Shown in pieces: positions 54,523 to 64,000 of a DNA stretch of 64,000 bases. Position numbers and translations under genes: made by a program. Under the pieces are notes generated by a model. It saw only the letters and a list, made by a program, of their open reading frames with translations. It ran no database searches and was not told the DNA's origin. The number at the start of each line of letters is the position of its first letter. Within the stretch, counting starts at the first letter, position 1. The DNA is from Endocalyx cinctus (taxonomy: Eukaryota > Ascomycota > Sordariomycetes > Amphisphaeriales > Apiosporaceae). The DNA lies in assembly GCA_001600455.1 (NCBI GenBank), contig BCKC01000012.1, positions 186,001-250,000 on the forward strand, given 5' to 3'.

Positions 54523-57500
54523 TCATCGAACCAAATTATTACCAGGCGCCTTAACAACACCGTGAAGATGACCCCCAGAAGTGCTGGTAGCCAGCACATA
54601 ATGACACGCGTAATACATGGACCCAGCTACGGTACTGGGATCTATAGGCAACTCCTCGCGGGGCCACGTAACAAAGAATGAACCCACGAGGACGATGGTC
54701 ATGATCGAGAGTACAGCCGCGGATACCCATGCACACACCACCTCCGCCGCCGACGCCTGCACCCCGTTGCACGGTATATTACCTAGCAGAAGCGGCAGCG
54801 CCTCGCATGGTATGCTGACGAGAGCTACTAAGAAAAGGTATAGATTACGCGTCGGATTCGAAAAAGAGAATCGTAGCGCGCTGAAAAAATTCGTCGGAGG
54901 CGCTGTTGGTAAAATCCCGTCCCGTAACCGATAATTGTCGGTGTTGCGGATTAGCATTTTATGGTACGTCAGGAAGGAGACGGCTATTTCGCATTAGTAC
55001 ATACTCGCATCAGTATGAGAATGGTAAGATAAGCGGAAGGCAAAAAATAAAAAATAAAAATAAAACCTACCATATAAGAATGATCCCCAAAAGAACGTAA
55101 TTACGACGCCGGCCAGGGAAAACGCAAATCGTACCCCGACGGCCTTGCCAGCAATTCCGCGCTCGAACTCAGATCCCCTCGCGGCCACCTCGTACGTGAG
55201 GACGGCAATGAGGACGCCGGAGATGAGGAGAAGGCACAAGGCCCTCCCGGCGGTGGACATGACAAAAAACGGCAACGTTTTTTCTCGCATCTTGGCGAGC
55301 ACCTTGGTCAGCCTCTTCCACCTCTCGTTGAAATGAACGTGCTTCTCCCGCCTTTTCCCCTCTTGGCCGTTGAAATCGAGGATGCGCACCCCGTACTTGT
55401 GCCCGTTGTCGTCTTCCCACGGGGCCAGCTCGAACGCGTGCGGGGCGAAGAGGTGGGCCGAGTTCGAGTTCGAGTTCGGGCTCGAGTGCGACTGTTCGAC
55501 GTTGCGGAATAACGATCGAATCTCCCAGGCCGCGCTTAGCCCGGCGACGTATCTCAAACTCCACGGATTTTCCGTCACGCCCGTTTTCCAGCCGCGCAGG
55601 ACGATGACCGCCGTCGCGACGCAAGCTATAAGCAGCACGAGGAGGGCGATCAAGATGCGCGTCGGGAGAGGGAAAGCCGCGACGGCCACCTCGCACGTCA
55701 TCACGCCGTCGTCGTTGTCGTTCTCGACGCACTCGGCTCCTTGCAGGACCAACCTGAAGGCCTCGGTGCTGAAGGGGACGAGGAGGGCCGACAGCAAGAC
55801 CGCCGTTCCCGTTAAGGCTAGGAGCGGCTGGGGCGATTTTTTCGCGGGTAGTGACTCCTTCGCGGGTAGTAGGAGTGTGAATCCATCCCAAAAACTCCGC
55901 GGTCCGTTCGTTTCAAAGCACAAAGATTCGTAGGGGGTTGCACCGTCCCTTAACGCGTGGAAGGGCTGGTATAAGCGAGCGTTACGGTGGAGTATTCGTA
56001 CTGGGATTGAGATGCCGATCGCGACGAGCGTAGGGAGTAAGAGACACACGAAATATAACCCTTCGGAGAGAGAGCGTAGTCTGATACTGGGATTAAACCC
56101 ACCCGAAGGCTCTGTTGTGGCGGTTGGATTTGGAACATGCGTGGAAAGTGGAACTAGGGTCGTTGCGGTTAGGTATGCCCTTCCGTTAATATCGAATAAA
56201 GTGTATATCGAGGGGGTCTCCGCAATCGTTGATACAATCGTTGCTGTCGGAACGCCCTTTGCGTTTAACAATGTCATTGTGGTCGTGACTTGGTAATATC
56301 TCTCCGTGGCTACTCCCACACCCTGCGCATTTAGCCTTGTTGTTGTTCGAGCATCATATAAATAAAATTTCGTTTCTGTCTTCGTGGGATCGCCAGCTTC
56401 GTTTGTTAAGACGATGGTACTCAAATATCTAAGTGCCGTGAAAAGGTTCGTGGTTAGAGAGCCGTTGGGTAGCGTAGATACCGAGGTATAGTCCGTTAGA
56501 ACGTTGTCCGGTAACTTGATGTGCCATCCCAAAGTAGTCGTTACAGTGATATCTACGACGGACCCATCTTCTTGCGTACTGGCTGTGGTGAGTATGCGAG
56601 TTTCAGGCGGAGCAGTTATCTGCGAGTCTGGTGGCACTGTAATTGTTGCTATAGGCTCTGGCTCTGGCTCTAGCTCCCCAGGCTGCGACGAAAATGGAGG
56701 CTTCGAATTTGTCGTTTGAGTGGCATTAACGGTACTGGTTTGCACTGGAGAGACAGGTGTAGGCATAGATGTTGGAGGTATCGGATGTCCTGGAATATTA
56801 CTGCTACTGCCCGGCAACTTGGAGCTAACGGAGCTACTCGACGTATTTGGTATTGGATTAGGGGCTGTTTCCGAAGGCCGAGTGATTGGATTCTGTGGCA
56901 TGCTACTACTACCTTGGTTGCCTCCAGGAACGTGAACTGACGTGGTAGTTGTGGCAGCAGGATCTGGCGTTGGTGGAGGCGGCTTATGTACTGGCGTGCT
57001 AGTGCCAGGACTGTCTTCCGTATTTACAGGTAACTTCGTGGTGGCGGTCGTCATCGTCGGTTCGGGGCCCGGTCCCCCACCAGGACCAGGTGAACTTTTC
57101 GAGGAAGTTGGCGAATTACCTCCAGGAAGGTCAGGTTGATTAGGGTCGCTGCTTGACTGCCAAGAATCAGTGGTTTGGGGAGGCCACGGAAATCCCTCGG
57201 GGGGCTTGGACGTGGGGGTCTCATTTCCAGGACCCGGTGTCAATTTGCTTGTCGGATCATGAGGTTCAGACCCGGATTCTTGAGAAGGTGGAGTAGGTTG
57301 GGGTTGTGGTGCATGGTCTGAAGACGGTGTTGGATCGCCATTTCCCCCAGAGCCAGTTCCCTGATCATGACCGGGTAAATTTACTAATGTAGTAGTGACT
57401 GATGTGAGTGCGGTGGTAGCACTGGTAGGAGATTGCTGAGAAGGATTTCCTCCTGATGGTAACGGATCATCATTCGGCGGCCCGGAAGGATTGTTTGTGG

Positions 57501-58854
57501 GAGTGGGCTGTTGAGCGGGAAGGTTGGTTGTTGTGAACGAAGGTTGGTGAGGGGTGGCGTCGCCAGTATTCCCATCCTGAGGGCTGTTAGGGGATGGAGA
57601 AGATGTCGCGGATTGGTGAGGGGTAGTACCCCCAGTATTTCCATCCTGAGGAACGTCTCCACCCCCATCAGATCCCGGGGTTTGAGTTGGGTCGTCAGAT
57701 GGAGGGCTGTTAGGGGGTGGCGAAGGCGTCGAGACTTGTGTATGAGTTGAACTATCATTACTCTCGCCGTCGCCAATACCGCCACCGTGACCGTGTCCAT
57801 TGTTGTTATGTGACCCCGTTGGTGAGGCTTCAGCATTAGAGGTTTTAGAAGTCACAGTGGGAGTTGTTTCGGAAAGACTAGAGTGGGATGGTGAGTCTGG
57901 GGTAGAAACCGGAACGGATTGTATGCTAGATTGGCTTGTGGGAAGACCGTTTAATGAGGTACCTGGTATAATAGTAGTTGTTGATGTGAACGAGTTTTGG
58001 GGTGAGGTAGATTGGGGTAAGTGTAGAGTAGCCTTCGACGTAGGCGAGTCGTTGTCTGGCTCAATAGGATCCGTTTCATTCCGACGTTTTTCTAGCAGCT
58101 CGATATTCTGCGGAGATCGATTGCTTAACAATATAGAACGCTTTCGTATCTCAGTTATATTATGAACCACAGGCAACTTTCTTGGAGCCTGCGATGCATC
58201 GGGAAGTAATTGTAAAGCGGCGATGGATAGTGCGATGGTGAAGACAAGAGAGCTAAGGAGGACCACTAGGTACCGTCCCTTCAGCGCAATGGGTTTGTAG
58301 TCGTACTCGGAAGTAAATGACACAGATTGACCTTTTTCGATAAAAGCTTCCGATCCATTATAGCTGGTGTCTTTATAAGGTGGATCGATAAACTGAATAC
58401 CACCGGGCGACAATGCGAGCTCGGTTTCTCGCACACATGGTTCAAGCCCGTGGCTTGCTTTCAAGCTGGAGGTGGGTGAGTTACTGACTACCTCTGGCTC
58501 ATCCAAGAATTTAACTTCTGGATAATACTCGTAGGTACTCGAATCTGTTAGGTCTATGTTATCGTAGTGCTGAATTGCGAGGTTTTGCCCTATGTCTAAG
58601 TAATCGTCGCCGTCTACAAGCGTACGTCCGGTGAGCAGCGGCGACTGTATAAGAACGTTGCGCTCATCCAAGTTCAAGGGCGTCGGATGACGATGTAGCT
58701 GCCTTAGCGCATCGCGAAATCGATTTTGGCTTCGCTGTCGCCCTCGGTACTCTCCTTGCTGCTCTTCGTAGTCCTCGTCTACGGTATCGGTCTGGGGAAC
58801 TTGTGAGAAAGTACCGCCGCCGACGGGGCCCTGGCTGAGTTGATTTCGACGCAT
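54523..58854 (-). CDS. DUF3433 membrane protein with mucin-like extracellular region
   Basis: Two exons: 55071-58854 and 54523-54983, giving 1414 residues. The junction (FFWGSFLY then AVSFLTYHKMLIRNTD) extends the final domain, and the second exon adds NFFSALRFSFSNPTRNLYLF and more helices. The N-terminal 190 residues are cytosolic and polar. A helix (YLVVLLSSLVFTIALSIAAL, about 194-215) is followed by some 600 residues of Ser/Thr/Pro/Asn, with near-repeats such as SPQDGNTGDATPHQ, expected to be heavily O-glycosylated. A folded beta-like segment precedes the C-terminal multi-helix DUF3433 part (LYFVCLLLPTLVAIGISIPV; GFTLLLPAKESL; RILIALLVLLIACVATAVIV). It is probably a cell-surface or wall-sensing protein; function unknown. 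Confidence 0.82.
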
Positions 58855-60456
58855 TTTGATTTGGGAGACTGATTGTCAGCCTCTCGTGAGGCCTAATCTG
58901 GCATGATCGACAAGAGTCAGGTCTTGATAATTGACTCGGATGAGATACGTAAATTGTGATGGCAAGCTACAACAAGTATTGGGAAAACCAGCGCCCTGTC
59001 GATCACAAGGATGGGTAGATTAATGATGAACAAACTTGAGAAAGGATGATCGGCTTGACTCTGAAAGAGCCCCAAGTGAAGATAATCAAGCTGGGAGCTG
59101 ATGTGGGACGGGATAGAGTGGCAGAGCGAGTGAGTGGACTGACAATGCCGGCATGTTGAGAAAGCGGTGCACCCACCCTCTATTACCCCTCCAACCAAAA
59201 TTTGGCATGTTAATCAGGATGCAATTTTTTATCTTTAGGATAGAAGAACCTTTGCGGCACAGGTCAGACCGGATTTTTGAGAAGGAATCTAAGTGGTGGG
59301 TGTGTATGTCGTATCTGCAAAGCTGAGTGATACAAGCCAATTGAATAAGGTATTTTGACCCCTCCGCTGCAGCGGCCCCCAAATATAGAAGCATGTTGCA
59401 GATGACCGGACCAATGAGGATGAAGCTGTTGGTGTTGGTTATGTGGTATACTCTTACCACCACGAAAGCAAAACTCTTGGTATTGATGTTCTCCTGCCAT
59501 CTCCGGGGATCGAGGTCTTAAGCGATAGATCGAAAGAAGCCTAGCCCTTTCGCCCTTTCGCCCTTTCAACATGTATGATCAATACCTCGTCTCAATTTCA
59601 TTGGTCCGACCACTCGGCTCGACAGAACTTATAACAGTGCAAGACATGATGCATATCATGCAGAACGCACATAAAACTTTTTTTAGGATCTTTTCTTAGA
59701 ACATGCTCTAGGATAAGATCAAATCGATCGGACGATGCGGAAGGATATAACATATAAAAATAACCAGAACCAGCAGAATCAGGAAGAAAATATGTAAAGC
59801 TACGGTAGGAAGCGCCTAACGCTCGAAGGGAATGATTATACAAAAATAAGCCGTATATAATAATCACAATTAAAATACCATGCGGTGTGACGGTTAAGGG
59901 TGTAAATGGCGAGGTTATTGATTAAAGTGTACGAAACAGACGATATTCCAAGTTGCACAAAGACGGGACGACGGTCCGGTATTGGTTTTCAATAAAGATT
60001 ATACGTGAAAGTAATATAAACGGCTCAGTCGATTCTCAGTCAAGTGACTGAGCTATATTTTATGCGAAAGTTATACAAGCAGCTAAGGATTATTTAATAA
60101 GACAATGTCTTACTTCTCACGCTCGACTCGGTACTCGGTGGAGCTACGCTTCGCTCCGGTACCTCCGTGGACGTATGTTGGTTATGTGACTTAAGTTACG
60201 GAGTACATGATCTACATTCTACACACTAAACAGCAGTACACAGTACATACCGTATCAGATTAACACGAGCTGGGGTACCGATATAGATAGCGCTAGCCCT
60301 AACATATATATATATATAATGGTAACAGATTGAAAAGAATCACACCAGTGGAATCCAATCTTTCTCTCCCTTTTACCATACCCATCTCTACCTGTTGTAA
60401 TATAAACAAAGCCTACGCACTTAGAAGCTTCTACTACCTCCGTCACTTTCATTTCC
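58855..60456. other. Intergenic, divergent promoters
   Basis: About 1.6 kb upstream of both the DUF3433 and SRR1-like genes. Minus-strand open frames at 59086-59572 include a hydrophobic stretch (SFILIGPVICNMLLYLG), but no gene model could be built. One TACGGAGTA (60197-60205) is present. Confidence 0.45.
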
Positions 60457-61593
60457 ATGGATAGACCGGTCGATACAGATAAAATTTCACAACTAAGCTC
60501 AATTTTTCAACAAATTCGAGCTATTTACGACGCCGGTACCCCATTTTTTACAAAAGAGAATATACGAACAGCCGGCGAATACCTGCAGCATTTTCAAGAG
60601 GGAGAGGAATGTAATCGTAAAATAATTTTGAAGGGAATAAACGGGGTTGATTATGAAGTAGTTGTTCCTCCTTCAATTTCTACCCCACCGAGAAAAAATC
60701 AAATTTTCGGGGGTTCGAAGTGGTAAAATAATACGGAAATATCCTCCTTAAGCCATATGTTTTCTTTTTATACTAAACTTCGCGATAGGGTAATTAGGTA
60801 CCGCTCGGTTGACACTCTTACCAATTATGAAATGGTAAACTTCTTCGATCTTGAATATGCGTGCCTCCCGATGCGTATTAGCTCTTATATCAGGGTACTG
60901 GATAGTAACGATGAGCTCGAATACGGACCGCCTACCTCGCTTACGGAAGATATCGCTACGTACCAAGCTATCGAACACCGGTGGAGAGATAGCCAAGACT
61001 ATAAACAACTCCAAAAATTATTTGATACAATTGATCTCCCCTTTACCTTAACTAAGATTATCGCCCTCGCATTAGGACCCCTTACTCTTGGAGCACGCGT
61101 ATTAAAACCCCGCGTTCTTCAGCACGCCTTCCTTTCTGCCCTTCAATTCAGTTTAAATCAACGTAATATTCTCTTAACATCTCAAACATATGTACAAGAT
61201 CCGGCATATGCACAACGAGATAAAGATATTCTATCCTCGGTCGGACACACCGTTCTCAACGACCCGCAAGCGTTCTTAGAATTGGACGAATCCAGCGTTC
61301 TCGTGTGTATAAGTCCCGACTTGCCTGTGAAGGATATCGTGGCAGATATATGCCGTCCCGGTCTCATCATTTGGGACAGAAGAGACTATGAGCGCCCATT
61401 TAAGTAAGAGGAAATCTTTTTTTTTTTTTAAGATTTTGAGATTAATTTACTGATATCACTATTTTATAGTCCAAGAGTTAAAAGTATGATTGAAAACGAA
61501 TATTCTGAAACGAGGCTTTCCGGTTATGAGTGCTTTGGCAAACTAGACATCACAATGTTAATTAGAAATCGACGTGATATATCAGCTTCATAA
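60457..61593 (+). CDS. SRR1-like domain protein
   Basis: Three exons: 60457-60722, 60789-61403, 61470-61593, giving 334 residues. The introns are 66 nt each; the first has an ATACTAAAC branch site and joins IFGGSK-W-VIRYRSVDTLTN. The SRR1-like core reads FTLTKIIALALGPLTL, then LQHAFLSALQFSL, TYVQDPAYAQRDKDILSSVG, HTVLNDPQAFLELDESSVLV, CISPDLPVKDIVADICRPGL and IIWDRRDYER. The final exon adds a charged tail (NPRVKSMIENEYSETRLSGY). Named after plant SRR1 (phytochrome/clock) and related to yeast Ber1; the biochemical role in fungi is unknown. The codon use is more AT-rich than in other genes here, in keeping with a lineage-expanded accessory gene. Confidence 0.83.
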
Positions 61594-62765
61594 GTGGGCT
61601 GATGAGTAAGCGTTGAGCTACGGTCGATTTGGTCGTATATATCGAGTAATAGGCTGAAAGAGCGTTGTGTTCTTCTTCGAAGCTCTTTCAGCACTTCTAC
61701 TTTACATACCTAAGTAACCAATCTACCACGCAAAATCGATGTGAGTGATTGTATAAAAGACTAGGCTCCAGCCTCTTGTTGAGCCTCATCGAGTGTTGTG
61801 GAGTCATGTCACTAAATGAGAGGTAGTTGCAGTTGGTCAGCACTGGCGGCAGGGTGAAAGGCAGATAAGGTGCCCAGGTGAGAACGAATGAGCACGGGAC
61901 TGCCCCTGTACTCCCTCCGCCTTTCCGTATAGTAAATACATCCATCCGTGGATATACACAGTAGAATTAGAAAGTAGTCGAGCCGCATATTCTAACAGTA
62001 ACCCGTCAACGCCGGATTATATTATTGCTTATATCATTTCTCATATCATAGTATAAACTTATTCGGGTACGAGTGCGGAGTATGTTCATATAGACCAATA
62101 AAAAGTATTCAGAGCTCTTGTCGATATTAAATCAGTATAAGTATAAGCTTACTTTGGCAGCGTGGTTGAGGCGCTCTAGTTCTTATATTACCGAAAACTG
62201 GACTGCTACCGGTATCTACAATACCGATACGCTTCTTGGCGCATCGGCATCCGCCCGCCATGAGTCTACTTCAATTATCAAGTACTTAAAGTTTATATCT
62301 TCCTACAAAGTCTTCGTCGTATTACCAAGAAGCAAGTAGTGAGCCTCGAGAAATAATTTTTTCTAGTCACTGAAATGTAAGCATATAATATTCCTAGCTG
62401 CTAGGGTCAGGAGTTGTAGTCCATCGGGCGTCGATCACGGTCGATTGGAGATTTTACTGAAAAAAAAAAAAAAGGTTTAGCAAGTCTAGGAATCATCAAA
62501 TAATAAAGCTCGAGATGTATTTAGATTTAGCTACTTAGTATCTTTGATTGCATTCGCCACCGACTCAAACTCAGAGATATGTCGCCTTGTTCCTTAACTT
62601 CTCCTAAGAGAGCTTTATAGGAAATCACCCTAAAAGATAATAATTTTATTATTTATATCATATTAACATCATTAGATCATTTTAAAAGCCTAATTTTTTT
62701 TTTATCGTGACGAGGACGAGAGGACGATTAACGTCGGGTGTTTGGTTGCCTCCGAATGGTGGTTC
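61594..62765. other. Convergent intergenic region
   Basis: About 1.2 kb between the convergent SRR1-like and N-myristoylated-type genes. Besides the hairpin it holds AT-rich sequence with A14 and T9 tracts. No gene recognised. Confidence 0.5.
61653..61692 (+). repeat. Perfect 11-bp inverted repeat (hairpin)
   Basis: GCTGAAAGAGC (61653-61663) and GCTCTTTCAGC (61682-61692) are exact reverse complements, with an 18-nt loop. It lies 60 bp after the SRR1-like stop and may be a 3'-UTR structure. Confidence 0.75.
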
Positions 62766-63389
62766 TTAGTAGTTGCAGGACTTATCGCCCCATGATGAAC
62801 GTCGGCGGCCCATTTGAAACGAACGACCAGGAACGAATGTTTTCCAGTTAAAACAGTCACCTTTATCTAAAGTAGAATATCCGCCGATATGACGTAAAAT
62901 GTCTGTCAATTCCGCATCCAACTTCTTTGCTACGGCGTCGATCTCCGGGATGCCGTACGTGGCTACGATAGACGCCAGAGCAACAAACTTGAATCGTACT
63001 TTACCCTCCTCGGCACATAATATTACTCTCCGAGGCGCGTGCATTACCAAGTCAAGACTATCCTTGGCCTTCCTGCTCGCCGCTTGAGGATTGCCGATCT
63101 CATACACAATGGCCTGCCCGGTATTATTCTTCCCGATAATGGCGAGTATATTCGTAAAATTACCACGCCGGATGTTAAAGTCATTCATTAGAGATAAAGC
63201 CTCGGTTTCTGAAAATGTATGGTCATAATCTTCTGGATTAATAAACTCCGGATAACCCTGATACCCTTGGCAGCTTAGATCAGGTGGTGGGAGAACTGCT
63301 TCCAGAGTTGCCTGTGTCGCGGAGAACGAGTACTTTGAGGTGACCGTAGTGGCGCAAGTGGCGAACGATTTACTACTTCTATTCCCCAT
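62766..63389 (-). CDS. Hypothetical protein with N-myristoylation signal
   Basis: Single exon, 207 residues, family not recognised. It starts MGNRSSKSF, which fits the myristoylation consensus (Gly2, Ser at position 6, basic Lys after), so membrane association without a helix is likely. The middle looks folded: YDHTFSETEALSLMNDF, NILAIIGKNNTGQAIVYEIG and FKFVALASIVATYGIPEIDA. The C-terminus is basic and Cys-containing (FQMGRRRSSWGDKSCNY). No paralogue or neighbour in the window hints at function. Codon composition and length support a real gene. Confidence 0.6.
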   Translation of the reverse strand: MGNRSSKSFATCATTVTSKYSFSATQATLEAVLPPPDLSCQGYQGYPEFINPEDYDHTFSETEALSLMNDFNIRRGNFTNILAIIGKNNTGQAIVYEIGNPQAASRKAKDSLDLVMHAPRRVILCAEEGKVRFKFVALASIVATYGIPEIDAVAKKLDAELTDILRHIGGYSTLDKGDCFNWKTFVPGRSFQMGRRRSSWGDKSCNY

Positions 63390-64000
63390 TTTTAAATCGG
63401 TATATACTCCGGTATTACTGTACTAAAAGAAGATATGGTTAAAAGATGGTTGTTAGTTTTATGATGGTGTTTCTGAGTTACTTAGTGATACCATGCCGAG
63501 TTTGTGGAGACATGTGGTTCATAAATACGACCAGAACAATGCGCCTCCATCTTTCTTGACCGAACAAAGGAAGTGTGCAGGCAGGTCTTTGTGCTTCTTT
63601 GTCCTGCATTGTATTAACAATGCATCCGTTGTTTCTTGATAAATAAAGACCGCTCCCATCTTTTTATCTCCCATGGTAAGTATAAACCTTCGAAGTGCAA
63701 GGAGATCTCTTTATACCAAGTGCAGCTATGATGATCGAAATTAGAAGTCTTACCAAAAAGAACTGTACTAATTATATAGTATAAGTGGTCAATTTTAAGT
63801 CAAAATTTAGGTTATTACCACTTTATAAGTAGTATAATACTATATTCAAAAGTAACAAGTCAACTTTCATATTCAGGGGTCCCTCGGTATCACTTATCTT
63901 ATGATCTATCCAGATTCTATGGATATGGATATTTTGTATCTACACTAAGACTTAGTGTTTTTTTTAAAACCTTTATTATACAATACTTACTGGGCAGTCA
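63390..64000. other. Intergenic region at the window end
   Basis: AT-rich, upstream of the preceding minus-strand gene. It includes an imperfect inverted repeat (TATAGTAT-AAGTGGT near 63775 and ACCACTT...ATACTATA near 63818-63845). No gene seen. Confidence 0.45.

Noticed and set aside
59086..59572. Minus-strand frame with a hydrophobic segment resembling part of an RTA1-like membrane protein
   Set aside because: Only a short positional similarity (ILIGP...YLG); flanking sequence does not continue the family and no exons could be joined.
62150..62245. tRNA-like A-box sequence (TTGGCAGCGTGGTTGAGGCG)
   Set aside because: No matching B box (GGTTCGANTCC), acceptor stem or anticodon arm could be folded around it.
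1..64000. CRISPR arrays, operons or prokaryotic signals
   Set aside because: No regularly spaced repeats of suitable length; introns and gene families are plainly fungal.

Overview
This is a nuclear segment of a filamentous ascomycete (Pezizomycotina, most likely Sordariomycetes; I cannot fix the order). The evidence is short introns (about 50-150 nt) with GTAAGT-like donors and CTAAC-type branch sites, GC-rich coding blocks in AT-rich spacers, and typical fungal families: DUF3425 bZIP, DUF3433, SidL/SidF-like acyltransferase, NmrA-like and ochratoxinase-like enzymes, a fungal-type MCU and an FWD-1-like F-box/WD40 protein. Exon structures were worked out by hand from splice signals and frame continuity; none is transcript-verified.

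Layout. 1-8.1 kb: the 3' part of an F-box/WD40 gene, VPS60/CHMP5, a small membrane protein and a siderophore-type acyltransferase. 8.1-11.1 kb: an AT-rich island with decayed repeats. 11.2-13.1 kb: a MATA_HMG-type HMG-box gene whose frame is interrupted by one in-frame TAG. 14.2-19.8 kb: a mitochondrial calcium uniporter family protein, an unknown protein and an MFS transporter. 21.4-30.4 kb: a secreted PhoD-type phosphatase, mevalonate diphosphate decarboxylase, holocytochrome c synthase and a DUF647/RUS protein. 31.4-39.5 kb: a membrane-anchored protein with a fungal-luciferase-like domain, a two-RRM protein, an ochratoxinase-like amidohydrolase and a DUF3425 bZIP factor. 39.6-47.0 kb is gene-poor and rich in simple repeats. 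47-58.9 kb: a small secreted cysteine-free protein, an Rpr2/SNM1-type RNase P/MRP subunit, ZPR1, an NmrA-like reductase and a mucin-like DUF3433 membrane protein. 60.4-63.4 kb: an SRR1-like protein and an unknown protein with a predicted N-myristoylation site.

The genes are mostly independent housekeeping or accessory loci. I see no biosynthetic cluster, CRISPR array, rRNA or convincing tRNA. The most interesting signal is the HMG-box gene. Its single TAG lies in the loop of a perfect 6-bp stem, in the UAG context favoured by sexual-stage A-to-I mRNA editing in Sordariomycetes, so the apparent pseudogene may be restored by editing to a tryptophan codon. Other leads are the luciferase-like protein, two inverted copies of a dispersed repeat flanking the HMG-MCU block, and an over-represented intergenic 9-mer (TACGGAGTA).
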